NCBI GenBank assembly: GCA_900542325.1
Contig: UQMY01000010.1
Coordinates: 1-64,000, forward strand
Reading direction: 5' to 3'
DNA: 64,000 nucleotides
Source: an uncultured Collinsella sp.
Lineage (GTDB): Bacteria > Actinomycetota > Coriobacteriia > Coriobacteriales > Coriobacteriaceae
The notes beneath the pieces were generated by a model, which saw only the letters and a list, made by a program, of their open reading frames with translations, searched no databases and was not told the DNA's origin. Below are positions 8,322 to 16,479 of this stretch, piece after piece. Position numbers and translations under genes: made by a program. Positions within the stretch are counted from its first letter, which is position 1; every line of letters starts with the position of its first letter.

Positions 8322-9392
8322 ATGTCGCTCGTTTTGGATATCAAAAAACGCTATCCCGGGTTTATGCTCGACATGCAGCTTGAGGCCGGCGAGGAGCGTG
8401 TGGCGCTCCTGGGCGCCTCGGGTTGCGGCAAGAGCTGCACGTTGCGCTGCATTGCCGGCGTGGAGACACCCGACGAGGGCAAGATCGTCGTCAACGGCAT
8501 GACCTTTTTTGACTCTGCGACGGGCATCAACCTTTCGCCCCAGGAGCGAAAATGCGCCCTGATGTTTCAAAATTATCAGCTGTTCCCTAATATGACGGTG
8601 GCCGATAACGTGTGCGCCGGCGTTGAGGGTGCAGGCGACGCCGCAGCGCGCAGACAACTTGCCGAGCGCTACCTGGGTATCTTTGGACTGGTCGACTTTG
8701 CCGACCGTTATCCCGCGCGCCTCTCGGGCGGCCAGCAGCAGCGTGTGGCGCTTGCTCGCATGGTGGCGGCACACCCGGGCATTTTTATGTTCGACGAGCC
8801 CATGAGCGCGCTCGACGCGTATCTCAAGAGCGCGCTTGAGCAGAACATGCTCGACCTGTTCGATGTGTGCAACCGTACCGTGCTCTACGTGAGCCACGAC
8901 ATCGACGAAGCATGCCGTCTGTGCGAGCGCATCTGCGTGATGCACAACGGGCATGTTGAGGAGGTCGGCTCCGTCGAGGACGTGGTTCGACGTCCGCAAA
9001 CGTTGGCCGCGCTGCGCTTGACGGGCTGCAAGAACACAAGCCGTGCGCGCAAGATCGGCGACGAAGAAGTTGAGGCCCTCGACTGGGGCATGACCTTTAA
9101 CGTGGGTCGCGAGGTTCCCGATAATGTGGCGTATCTGGGCATTCGCGCAAGCTACTTCCATGTTGACAATCGCGCGGAGCGGGGTCGCAACAGCTATGAC
9201 CTGCACGTGGCCCGCGTGAGCGATTCACGTTTTGAACGCCTGGTGCTGCTGGACGTGCCGCGCGCCGACGCGCCGACGCGCCTGCAGTGGAAGGTCAACA
9301 AAGTGGGCATGCCTGTCGACGAGCTGCCGCAAGCAGGCGAGACGCTGCGCATGCATTTTGATGCCAGCAGGATCCATTTGGTTTGTCGATAG
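8322..9392 (+). CDS. modC: Molybdate ABC transporter ATPase
   Basis: Energises molybdate uptake at the cytoplasmic face of ModB. Walker A GASGCGKS is at residues 31-38, the Q-loop near FQNYQLFPN, the ABC signature LSGGQQQR near residue 133 and Walker B IFMFDEP near 155. About 120 residues follow the ATPase core, the usual place of the oxyanion-binding regulatory domain, although it is shorter than a full double MOP domain. The gene starts four bases after modB stops, with GGGAGG upstream. Confidence 0.95.
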   Translation: MSLVLDIKKRYPGFMLDMQLEAGEERVALLGASGCGKSCTLRCIAGVETPDEGKIVVNGMTFFDSATGINLSPQERKCALMFQNYQLFPNMTVADNVCAGVEGAGDAAARRQLAERYLGIFGLVDFADRYPARLSGGQQQRVALARMVAAHPGIFMFDEPMSALDAYLKSALEQNMLDLFDVCNRTVLYVSHDIDEACRLCERICVMHNGHVEEVGSVEDVVRRPQTLAALRLTGCKNTSRARKIGDEEVEALDWGMTFNVGREVPDNVAYLGIRASYFHVDNRAERGRNSYDLHVARVSDSRFERLVLLDVPRADAPTRLQWKVNKVGMPVDELPQAGETLRMHFDASRIHLVCR

Positions 9393-9402
9393 CGCCAGAT
9401 AA

Positions 9403-9436
9403 TGCCGTCGGGGATATATGCCTCGGCGGCTTATCT
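9403..9436 (+). terminator. Probable terminator after modC
   Basis: CCGTCGGGG pairs with CCTCGGCGG through all nine positions when G-U pairs are allowed, around an ATATATG loop. The T-tract after it is weak (CTTATCTGTTT). Confidence 0.5.
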
Positions 9437-9823
9437 GTTTGCCGTTCGCCGAATGAGGAATGACAAACTCTTATCAATCAAGATAATTATTTATTAGACA
9501 ACGGCACACGACGCTGTCGTACGAATGTCAACGGTGTTCGCAGGGGCGATGACCGTTGATATAGTTGACCTCGACTGGTTAAGGAGGGTGCGCACATGCC
9601 GCAGACGACATACATTCGCCGCGTTGCCGCGTGCGCCCTGTATATGGCTCGGAGTCGCATATGAGCAGGTATGTTCACGGCTTCGGGAGAGACGACGCAC
9701 AGCTAAATAATCGACCGCAAAGCAGGTTCCCTAAAATTCCGGGTTTGAGCACGGCCGGGCAATCGCCGTCCGTCGTGCATCGATACCGCTGTTATCCGTT
9801 TTTGGTTCGAGAGGGGAACCGTT
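9437..9823 (+). promoter_or_regulatory. Long leader of the double-cubane reductase genes
   Basis: 387 bases without a recognised gene. It begins AT-rich (around 9470-9500), then holds an inverted repeat TCAACGGT (9528-9535) / ACCGTTGA (9552-9559) and a nested GTCAAC (9527-9532) / GTTGAC (9564-9569) pair, which look like operator half-sites. A short reading frame with a strong ribosome site follows (listed separately). I see no known riboswitch core. The length and inverted sites suggest the downstream reductase is regulated. Confidence 0.4.
9596..9664 (+). CDS. Possible 22-codon leader peptide
   Basis: ATG preceded by an excellent AAGGAGGGTG ribosome site opens a 22-codon frame ending at TGA. 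A second ATG overlaps that stop (ATGA at 9661-9664) and its frame runs to 9831, past the start of the reductase gene at 9824. That arrangement would permit translational coupling through the leader to the reductase. The peptide, which starts MPQTTYIRR and ends ARSRI, resembles nothing I know. It could equally be chance; the ribosome site is the main evidence. Confidence 0.35.
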   Translation: MPQTTYIRRVAACALYMARSRI

Positions 9824-11107
9824 ATGGCTGAAGAATTCGATTTCCATCCGATGTGGGAGAGCCTCGGCATGAATCTTGCCGACCACGATATGCTGCTGGG
9901 CGCCGTGGGCCAGATGTACGGGGACATGTTCCTGTCGCAGAAGAACCGCCCCAAGTCCACGTCCTACTTGGACTTTGTGGCCACCAACATCCATAGCGGC
10001 CGCATTAAGGAGATGCTCGACAAAAAGGAGGCTGGCGAGGCCACCAAAATCGTGGGCTCGTTCTGCGTGTACGTGCCCGAGGAGATCGTGCTTGCCTGTG
10101 ACGGCATTCCCGTTGGTCTGTGCTCGGGTGCCGATTGGGCAACGGACAAGGTCGAGGAGCACTTGCCGCGCAACACTTGTCCGCTTATCAAGAGCTTTGC
10201 CGGCTTTAAGCTGGGTGAGGTCTGCCCCTACATCGAGTCGAGTGACTTGGTGGTAGGCGAGAACACCTGCGATGGCAAGAAGAAGGCCTACGAGTTTTTT
10301 GCCACGCAAAAGAACATGTACGTCATGGATATTCCCAACGTGCACGACGAGTCGACGCTCGTGACCTGGAAGGCCGAGGTTAAAAAGCTCGCCGCCAAGA
10401 TTGAGGAAGAGTGTGGCGTCACGATTACGCCTGAGCGTCTGAAGGCCGCCATCCGCGCCGTCAATGAGAAGCGTCGCGCCCTGCAGCGCCTCGCTGCCAC
10501 GCGCGCTGCCGACCCAGCGCCCATTGGCGGTCTCGACAGTCTTCTGACCGTTCAGGCCGCCTTTATGGACGACACGTCGCGTCTGACCGGAGCCATCAAC
10601 GATATGGCGGCCGAGTGTGAGCAGCGTGTCGAGGCCGGAGATGGCGTGGCGCCCAAGGGGGCCAAGCGCATCCTGTACACCGGCACGCCCATGGCCGTGC
10701 CTAACTGGAAGCTGTTCAACCTCATCGAGAAGGCCGGCGGCGTTGTGGTGGGCGAGGAGTCCTGCACGGGTTCGCGCTATTACAAGGACTTGGTCGATGA
10801 GTCCGGTGAGACGGTTGACGAGATGCTCGATGCTATCGCCGAGCGCTACTTTAAGATCAACTGTGCCGTCTTTACGCCCAACGACCAGCGTATGAAGGAC
10901 ATTGTCCAGATGGCCAAGAACCTGCATGCCGACGGCATTGTCGACGTGGCCCTGCAGTTCTGCACGCTCTACGAGATGGAGTCGTTTGCCGTGGAGAAGG
11001 CCGCCGAGGAGGCCGGCATTCCGTTTATGCACATCACGACCGACTATGCCGGCGAGGACGCCGGCCAACTGCAAACCAGGATCGAGGCTTTCTTGGAAAC
11101 CATTTAG
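9824..11107 (+). CDS. Double-cubane-cluster-type reductase (2-hydroxyacyl-CoA dehydratase family), paralogue 1
   Basis: 427-residue member of the HgdB/YjiM family. Conserved cysteines are visible in SFCVYVPEE, GLCSGAD, RNTCPLIKS, GEVCPYIES and GENTCDGKKK, the pattern expected for iron-sulfur ligation. Relatives are either subunits of 2-hydroxyacyl-CoA dehydratases or double-cubane-cluster proteins that, with an ATP-driven activator, perform difficult low-potential reductions. A second paralogue and the activator lie downstream, which fits the YjiM/YjiL type better than an amino-acid fermentation pathway because no CoA-transferase or dehydrogenase accompanies them. GAGAGGGG precedes the ATG. 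The substrate is unknown. Confidence 0.82.
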   Translation: MAEEFDFHPMWESLGMNLADHDMLLGAVGQMYGDMFLSQKNRPKSTSYLDFVATNIHSGRIKEMLDKKEAGEATKIVGSFCVYVPEEIVLACDGIPVGLCSGADWATDKVEEHLPRNTCPLIKSFAGFKLGEVCPYIESSDLVVGENTCDGKKKAYEFFATQKNMYVMDIPNVHDESTLVTWKAEVKKLAAKIEEECGVTITPERLKAAIRAVNEKRRALQRLAATRAADPAPIGGLDSLLTVQAAFMDDTSRLTGAINDMAAECEQRVEAGDGVAPKGAKRILYTGTPMAVPNWKLFNLIEKAGGVVVGEESCTGSRYYKDLVDESGETVDEMLDAIAERYFKINCAVFTPNDQRMKDIVQMAKNLHADGIVDVALQFCTLYEMESFAVEKAAEEAGIPFMHITTDYAGEDAGQLQTRIEAFLETI

Positions 11108-11122
11108 AGCTATCCGTCTCGG

Positions 11123-11225
11123 CGGCTTCCCCAGGTACCCGATCTTGCCGTTCAAACCGTCGCTTGCGTACCAGAAGTACGCGGCGCTCCTCTTTCACGG
11201 CAACCTCGGGCACCTGGGAAAGCCG
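11123..11225 (+). ncRNA. Structured intercistronic RNA element, copy A
   Basis: About 100 nt fold into one long interrupted hairpin. The outer helix is CGGCTTCCCCAGGT pairing with ACCTGGGAAAGCCG, a core helix TTGCCGT / ACGGCAA is flanked by internal loops, and the tip is GCGTAC-CAGAA-GTACGC. The core and its loops (left ATCTTGCCGTTCAA, right TTTCACGGCAACCT) recur at 55726-55824, where outer and tip helices have different sequences but still pair. That covariation points to a conserved RNA structure on the transcribed strand. It lies between the two reductase genes. Confidence 0.6.
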
Positions 11226-11262
11226 TTTCCTTGGTTGGTTAAAAGGTCTGTTAAGGAGTTAT

Positions 11263-12426
11263 ATGTCGGAAAATACTGAGCAGCCGTTGCCGCGCACGTT
11301 TGAGGAGTTCAACGAGCAACGCAAGGCGGCGTTTATTCGCGTCAAGGATTATAAGCAGGCGGGTAATCGCCTGGTCGGCTTTTTGTGCAGCTATACGCCG
11401 CTCGAGATTATCGATGCCGCGGGCGCTGCAAGTGTGGCCTTGTGCGGCACATCCGACGAGGTGATTCCCGAGGCCGAGAAGGTGCTGCCGGCAAATCTGT
11501 GTCCGCTCATCAAATCGACGTACGGCTTTGCCTACTCGCAAAAGTGCCCGTTTACGTACTTTAGCGACATGATCATCGGCGAGACCACCTGCGACGGCAA
11601 GAAGAAGATGTACGAGCTACTCAACGAGCTCAAGCGCACGCACATTCTGCATCTTCCGCAGGGTCGCGATCGTGCCTACGAGCGTGAAGGCTGGTACGAG
11701 GAGTGCCGCCTGCTCAAGGAGGAGCTCGAGGGCTTCTACGGCATCACGATTACCGACGATGACCTGCGCGCTGCCGTCCGTCGTCGCAACCGCTTGCGTG
11801 CGGCCCAGCTCGAGATGTTTGCACTGCAGGCCAACCAGCCGGCGGCCATGAGCGGCGTCGACCTGATGAGCACCATGTTTGCCGGTACGTTCAGCTTTGA
11901 TATCGAGGCCTATTCGCAGCAGCTGGAGCAAAAGGTCGCCAAGCTGCGCGAGGCCTACGACGCGGGCGAGCGCCCGGTCGCGGCGGATGCCAAGCGCATT
12001 CTGATCACCGGCTGCCCGGTGGGCGGCGTGATCAACAAGATCGGTCGCACCATCGAGTCCAACGGCGGTGTGGTCGTGTGCATGGACGACTGCTCGGGCG
12101 AGCGCACGGCGGCCATGATGATCGACCCGGAGACTCCCGACATCCTTCGCGCCATCGCCGACCGCTACCTGGATATTAACTGCTCGATCATGACGCCCAA
12201 CGATGGTCGTATGGAAAACACGCTGGCCATGTGCGAGAAGTATCATGTCGATGGCGTGGTAGAGAGCGTGCTACAGGCCTGCCACACCTTTAACGTGGAG
12301 AGTGCGCGCATGCAGGAGGCTGTCGAGGGCGCGGGTATTCCGTATATGAAGATCGAGACCGACTACAGCAACGGCGACATGGGCCAGATCGAGACGCGCA
12401 TCGCTGCCTTTATCGAGACCTTGTAG
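11263..12426 (+). CDS. Double-cubane-cluster-type reductase, paralogue 2
   Basis: 387-residue paralogue of the preceding gene, with the same cysteine layout: GFLCSYTPLE, ALCGTSD, ANLCPLIKS, SQKCPFTYF and GETTCDGKKK, and a similar C-terminal half (RILITGCPVGG, CSIMTPNDGR, IETDYSNGDMGQ). I start it at the ATG with AAGGAG five bases upstream; the open frame extends 5' into the structured element. It may form a heterodimer with paralogue 1, as dehydratase alpha and beta subunits do, or each may be a separate homodimer sharing the downstream activator. Confidence 0.82.
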   Translation: MSENTEQPLPRTFEEFNEQRKAAFIRVKDYKQAGNRLVGFLCSYTPLEIIDAAGAASVALCGTSDEVIPEAEKVLPANLCPLIKSTYGFAYSQKCPFTYFSDMIIGETTCDGKKKMYELLNELKRTHILHLPQGRDRAYEREGWYEECRLLKEELEGFYGITITDDDLRAAVRRRNRLRAAQLEMFALQANQPAAMSGVDLMSTMFAGTFSFDIEAYSQQLEQKVAKLREAYDAGERPVAADAKRILITGCPVGGVINKIGRTIESNGGVVVCMDDCSGERTAAMMIDPETPDILRAIADRYLDINCSIMTPNDGRMENTLAMCEKYHVDGVVESVLQACHTFNVESARMQEAVEGAGIPYMKIETDYSNGDMGQIETRIAAFIETL

Positions 12427-12431
12427 GACAA

Positions 12432-12462
12432 ATGCGGCAAAGGGATAGCTGCTTTGCCGCAT
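12432..12462 (+). other. Intercistronic hairpin without T-tract
   Basis: ATGCGGCAAAG (12432-12442) and CTTTGCCGCAT (12452-12462) are perfect arms around nine bases, just before the activator's ribosome site (AGAAGGAGG). With no T-run it is better read as an mRNA-processing or stability element than as a terminator. Confidence 0.55.
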
Positions 12463-12476
12463 AGAAGGAGGATGCC

Positions 12477-13241
12477 GTGGTTGGCATTGGTATCGACATA
12501 GGCTCGACGGCCGCGAAGGCTGCGGTGGTGGAGACGGACAACGCCGTTGCGTGGACCTGCGTCATGCCGACGGGGTATTCGTCGGTCGATGCGGCCGAGC
12601 GCCTACGCGGTGAACTCGCCGCAGCCGGCTATGACGTGACGGGCGACGATGTTCGCGTGGTCGCGACTGGCTACGGCCGTGTCGCCGTGCCCTATGCGCA
12701 CAAGGTCGTGACCGAGATCACCTGCCACGGCACCGGTGCCGTGCGCCTGTTTGGCGACCATGGCACGGTGATTGACGTGGGCGGCCAGGACACCAAAGTC
12801 ATTCAGCTTAAGGGCGGCCGCGTGGCCAAGTTCGCCATGAACGACAAGTGCGCCGCCGGCACGGGGCGCTTTCTGGAGATCATGGCCGACCGCCTGGGCA
12901 TTACCCAGCAGCAGATGGCAGACCTCGCCCGCACCGGCGAGCCTACCAAGATTTCCAGCATGTGCACCGTGTTTGCCGAAAGCGAGGTTATCAGCCTAAT
13001 CGGTCGCGGTGAGCCGCGCGAGAACATTGCACGTGGCGTGATCGACAGCGTGGTCTCGCGCGTGGCGACCATGGCCGGGCAGGCCGTGGGCGCTCCGTTC
13101 TACCTGACGGGAGGCCTGTGCGAGAACGCCTACGTTGTGGAGCGGCTGGCCGCGCTGTTGGGCTCGCCGGTGATCACCTCGCCCCAAGCCCGCTTTGCCG
13201 GTGCCATCGGCGCGGCGATTCGCGCCCGGGCGCTCAATTAA
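12477..13241 (+). CDS. ATP-dependent activator of 2-hydroxyacyl-CoA dehydratase/double-cubane reductase (HgdC/YjiL family)
   Basis: ASKHA-fold ATPase of 254 residues that passes an electron from ferredoxin, with ATP hydrolysis, to its partner reductase. GIDIGSTAAKAAVVE at residues 4-18 and VIDVGGQDTKVI near 100 are the nucleotide-binding motifs. The two cysteines expected to hold a [4Fe-4S] cluster across the dimer are in NDKCAAGTGRF and SSMCTVFAES. The start is GTG, with AAGGAGG six bases upstream. One activator following two candidate partners suggests it serves both. Confidence 0.9.
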   Translation: MVGIGIDIGSTAAKAAVVETDNAVAWTCVMPTGYSSVDAAERLRGELAAAGYDVTGDDVRVVATGYGRVAVPYAHKVVTEITCHGTGAVRLFGDHGTVIDVGGQDTKVIQLKGGRVAKFAMNDKCAAGTGRFLEIMADRLGITQQQMADLARTGEPTKISSMCTVFAESEVISLIGRGEPRENIARGVIDSVVSRVATMAGQAVGAPFYLTGGLCENAYVVERLAALLGSPVITSPQARFAGAIGAAIRARALN

Positions 13242-13313
13242 TGCATCCACCGTAGGCTCGCATTCATGCGTATACTGGGAGAAAATGATTGACCGATGAG
13301 AGAGGAGGTATCG

Positions 13314-14363
13314 ATGGCTGACGATCAGATTAAGCTCACGTCTATGACTGCCGCGAGCGGTTGAGCCGCTAAGTTGGCTCCTGGAGCCCTCGCCCAGGTC
13401 CTGGGCGACTTGCCCAATGTGCATAACGATAACCTGCTCGTGGGGTTCGATACCTCCGACGATGCGAGCGTTTTTCGCGTTGGCGAGAACTTGGGTCTCG
13501 TGCAGTCCATCGACTTCTTCCCGCCGATGGTCGACGACCCGTTCCTGTTTGGCCAGATCGCGGCGGCCAACTCGCTGTCGGACATCTACGCCATGGGCGG
13601 GCGGCCGAGCCATGCCATGAATCTGCTCTGCATACCCAGTTGCCTGGGCGTTGAGGTTGCCGGTCAGATTCTGGCGGGCGGCGCCGACAAGTGCGTCGAG
13701 GCGGGTTGCTCCATCGCGGGCGGCCACACCATCAACGACGACGAGCCCAAGTACGGCTTGTCCGTGAGCGGCTTTGTCGCGCTCGACCGCATGCTCGCCA
13801 ACAGCGGCGCGCGCGCGGGCGATGTCCTGCTGCTGACCAAGGCGATCGGCTCGGGCATCATCACCACGGCCATTAAGGGCGAGCTTATCGAGCAGGATGA
13901 CGCCAGCCCGATGTTCGACTCGATGCGTACCCTCAACGAGGCCCCGATTCGTCTGGCCGAGGGACTTGAGCTTCACGGCTGCACTGACGTCACGGGCTTT
14001 GGCCTGATCGGGCACGCGTGCGAGATGGCCGAGGGGTCGGGCGTGCAGATTGAACTTGCGTCGGGGGCGGTGCCGCTCTTTGACCAGGTGCTCGATATGG
14101 CGCGTCTGGGCATTATTCCTGCCGGTGCCTACCGCAACCAGGACTTCTTTGGCCCGCGCGTGGCGGCCGACGATGACCTGGGGCCGGGCATGTTGGATGC
14201 GCTGTACGATCCGCAGACCTCGGGCGGTTTGCTCATCGCGGCGCCTGCTGCCGATGTGGATGGGCTTGCGCGTCGCCTGCATGCCGAGGGGCGCATCGCG
14301 GCCGTTGTCGGGCGCGTGTGCGAGGCGGAGCCGGGCGGTCCTGCTGTTCGCGTTGTGCATTAA
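13314..14363 (+). CDS. selD: Selenide, water dikinase; selenoprotein with UGA-encoded Sec17
   Basis: Makes selenophosphate from selenide and ATP, the selenium donor for Sec-tRNA. The frame runs from the ATG (AGAGGAGG upstream) through an in-frame TGA at 13362-13364 to 14363, giving 349 residues. Around the TGA the protein reads TAASG-U-AAKLAPG, which aligns with the active-site Cys/Sec loop of SelD, so UGA must be selenocysteine. Further motifs: DDASVFRVG, VQSIDFFPPMVDDPF, GGHTINDDEPKYG and YDPQTSGGLLIA. A hairpin starts 11 bases after UGA. The activator gene precedes it; yedF and selenium accessory genes follow. Confidence 0.95.
13362..13388 (+). promoter_or_regulatory. Sec UGA and bacterial SECIS hairpin of selD
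   Basis: The UGA is followed after 11 bases by GGCTC (13376-13380), loop CTG, GAGCC (13384-13388). An upper stem-loop 11 bases from UGA with a small G-containing loop is the arrangement SelB recognises in E. coli fdhF. A second, UGA-spanning stem (AGCGG / CCGCT) is also possible. Confidence 0.75.
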
Positions 14364-14379
14364 AGAAAACCGTTTATGC

Positions 14380-14409
14380 GACCGCCTACTGTTCTGGGCG
14401 GTCCCTTTT
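14380..14409 (+). terminator. Terminator after selD
   Basis: GACCGCC (14380-14386) and GGCGGTC (14397-14403) with a ten-base loop, followed by CCTTTTG. It lies only 15 bases before the yedF start, so it may attenuate rather than end transcription. Confidence 0.65.
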
Positions 14410-14423
14410 GAAAGGATGTAGCT

Positions 14424-15050
14424 ATGTCTACCAAGATTGAAGTCAATGCCATGGGCGATGCCTGCCCGCTGCCCGTCGTCAAGACGCTTAAGGCACTCAA
14501 ACAGCTTGACGGCGAGGGTGCCGTGGTGACCTCGGTCGATAACGAGACCGCCGTCAAGAACATCTCCAAGATGGCGCAGGAGAAGGGCTGCACGGCCTCG
14601 GTCGAGAAGGTTTCTGACGCTGAGTGGCACGTGACCGTGGCGACCTCTGGCGCCATTGCCGTGGCCGATCCCGAGCAGGATGGCGCTGCCTTCTGTGGTG
14701 CCAGCACCGGCAAGGGCGAGCTCGTCATTTCCGTCTACACCGACTGCATGGGCCGCGGCGACGACGAGCTGGGCCACAAGCTCATGAAGGCCTTCATCTT
14801 TGCCGTGACGCAGCAGGAGGAGCTGCCCGCGACCATGCTGTTCTACAACGGTGGCGCCAAGCTTACCGTCGAGGGCTCACCGGTGCTCGACGACCTGAAG
14901 GGTCTGGCGGAGCAGGGCGTGGAGATCCTCACCTGCGGCACCTGCCTCGACCACTTTGGCATTAAGGACCAGCTTGCTGTGGGCGATGTCACGAACATGT
15001 ACGTGATCGTCGAAAAGATGGAGCAGGCCGGCCGCGTCGTGCGTCCTTAG
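14424..15050 (+). CDS. yedF: Selenium metabolism protein YedF (TusA-like plus DsrE-like domains)
   Basis: 208 residues in two parts. The first 75 form a TusA/SirA-like domain with the CPxP motif (DACPLPVVKTLKAL, Cys13), whose cysteine in relatives carries sulfur. The second part (GELVISVYTDCMGRGDDELG onward, with LTCGTCLDHF near 172) resembles DsrE/F sulfur-relay proteins. In Sec-using bacteria this fusion is regularly found beside selD and is annotated as a selenium metabolism protein; its exact chemistry is unproven and it may carry selenium. AAAGGATG lies before the ATG. Confidence 0.88.
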   Translation: MSTKIEVNAMGDACPLPVVKTLKALKQLDGEGAVVTSVDNETAVKNISKMAQEKGCTASVEKVSDAEWHVTVATSGAIAVADPEQDGAAFCGASTGKGELVISVYTDCMGRGDDELGHKLMKAFIFAVTQQEELPATMLFYNGGAKLTVEGSPVLDDLKGLAEQGVEILTCGTCLDHFGIKDQLAVGDVTNMYVIVEKMEQAGRVVRP

Positions 15051-15068
15051 CGCCTAGGCGGGATTGCC

Positions 15069-15320
15069 ATGAGAGAAAAGCGCCCGGCGCTTGTCATCAC
15101 GTTTCCTACCACGGCGGCCGCCATGGGCTGCGAGTCCCTATGCGTCGAGCGCAGGCTTCCCGGGCGCACGATTCCCGTGCCCGGGGAGGTCGCCGCCGGC
15201 TGCGGCCTGGCATGGAAGGCGCTGCCTTCGGATGAGGACCTGCTGCGCGGCGAGCTTGCCGTGGCGGGCGTTCCCACTGAGGGCTTTACCGTGATCGATA
15301 TGTGGGAGGTCGTGCGATGA
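15069..15320 (+). CDS. DUF3343 protein, putative Se/S carrier-like
   Basis: 83 residues. The DUF3343 hallmark is the pairing of an early Met-Cys-Glu segment (MGCESLC, near residue 19) with VAAGCGLAW near residue 42, giving two conserved cysteine sites suited to carrying sulfur or selenium. It resembles a DsrE/TusA-sized carrier and is often found next to selD or yedF, as here. Its last codons overlap the start of the desulfurase-like gene (ATGA), and the ribosome site of that gene lies within it, so translation is coupled. A longer Cys-rich paralogue is at 43040. Confidence 0.8.
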   Translation: MREKRPALVITFPTTAAAMGCESLCVERRLPGRTIPVPGEVAAGCGLAWKALPSDEDLLRGELAVAGVPTEGFTVIDMWEVVR

Positions 15321-16456
15321 TCTACCTGGATAACGCGGCGACGACCATGCACAAGCCGCAGACGGTCATCGATACCGTGGTGCAGGCGCTGTGCTCGCTC
15401 GGTAATGCCGGGCGCGGTGCTACGTCGGGTGCGCTCGATGCGGCGCGTACCATTCACGGCTGCCGCGCCAAGCTTGCGCGCCTGCTGGGCTGCCCGCGTG
15501 CCGACCATGTGTGCTTTACGCCCAACTCCACGGCGGCCCTCAACACCGCCATCAATGGCGTGGTACGCCCTGGCGATCGTGTGGTCACGACGGTGCTCGA
15601 GCACAACTCCGTGCTGCGTCCGCTCAACCGCCTGACCGCGGAGCAGGGCGTGGCCGTTGAGCACGCGGGCTGCGCCGCGAACGGTGCGCTCGACTACGAA
15701 GAGCTTGAGCGGCTGGTGACGCCTGACACGCGTGCCGTCGTGGTGACGCATGCCTCCAACGTGACCGGCAACGCCGTTGACGTTGCACGCGTGACGGCCA
15801 TGGCCCATGCGGCCGGCGCGCTCGTGATTGTCGATGCTTCGCAGTCGGCCGGCACCGTGAAGATTGACATGCAGGCCATGGGCCTCGACATCGTGTGCTT
15901 TACCGGCCACAAGGGACTGATGGGCCCGCAGGGGACCGGCGGTCTGGCCGTGGCGGAGGGCGTCGACGTGGCGCCCTGGGCTATGGGCGGCACTGGTGTA
16001 CACAGCTTCGATGAGCTGCAGCCACTGGAGTGGCCCACGCGCCTGGAGGCAGGTACGCTCAACGGCCATGGCATCGCGGGCCTTTCCGCTGGTCTCGACT
16101 TTATTGAGGCCCAGGGTGGGGTCGAGGCGATTGCTGCCCACGAGCGTGCGCTCGCCGATCGCTTCCTTGCCGGCGTGCGCGAGATTCCGGGGATTAAGCT
16201 CTACGGTGCCTTCGACCAGCCGACGCGCTCGGCGATCGTGTCGCTCAACGTGGGCGATATCGACTCTGCCGAGATTTCGGACGCGCTCATGCAAGGGTGG
16301 GGGATTGCGACGCGCCCCGGTGCCCATTGCGCTCCGCTCATGCACCGCGCGTTAGGTACCGAGCGCCAGGGTGTCGTCCGCTTCTCGTTTGGGTATTTCA
16401 ACACGACCGAAGAAGTCGACACGGCTATCGATGCTCTGCGCAATTTAGCCTGCTAA
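15317..16456 (+). CDS. Class V aminotransferase, cysteine desulfurase/selenocysteine lyase-like
   Basis: PLP enzyme of 379 residues that would release sulfur or selenium from cysteine or selenocysteine. The PLP lysine lies in CFTGHKGLMGPQG (near residue 200), and a candidate catalytic cysteine in RPGAHCAPLMH near 337. The opening MIYLDNAATT is characteristic. Placement directly after yedF and DUF3343, with translational overlap, suggests it feeds selenium to those carriers and so to SelD; a general Fe-S supply role is less likely because no IscU or Suf genes accompany it. GGGAGG precedes the ATG. Confidence 0.87.
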   Translation: MIYLDNAATTMHKPQTVIDTVVQALCSLGNAGRGATSGALDAARTIHGCRAKLARLLGCPRADHVCFTPNSTAALNTAINGVVRPGDRVVTTVLEHNSVLRPLNRLTAEQGVAVEHAGCAANGALDYEELERLVTPDTRAVVVTHASNVTGNAVDVARVTAMAHAAGALVIVDASQSAGTVKIDMQAMGLDIVCFTGHKGLMGPQGTGGLAVAEGVDVAPWAMGGTGVHSFDELQPLEWPTRLEAGTLNGHGIAGLSAGLDFIEAQGGVEAIAAHERALADRFLAGVREIPGIKLYGAFDQPTRSAIVSLNVGDIDSAEISDALMQGWGIATRPGAHCAPLMHRALGTERQGVVRFSFGYFNTTEEVDTAIDALRNLAC

Positions 16457-16479
16457 AGCTGCTGGACCGTTTATACTTG

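Noticed and set aside
9661..9831. 56-codon frame overlapping the leader stop and the reductase start
   Set aside because: It lacks its own ribosome site and its composition does not look coding; kept only as a possible coupling frame in the leader description.
12432..12462. Hairpin as terminator between the second reductase and its activator
   Set aside because: No T-run and it lies right before the activator's ribosome site, so ending transcription there would make little sense.
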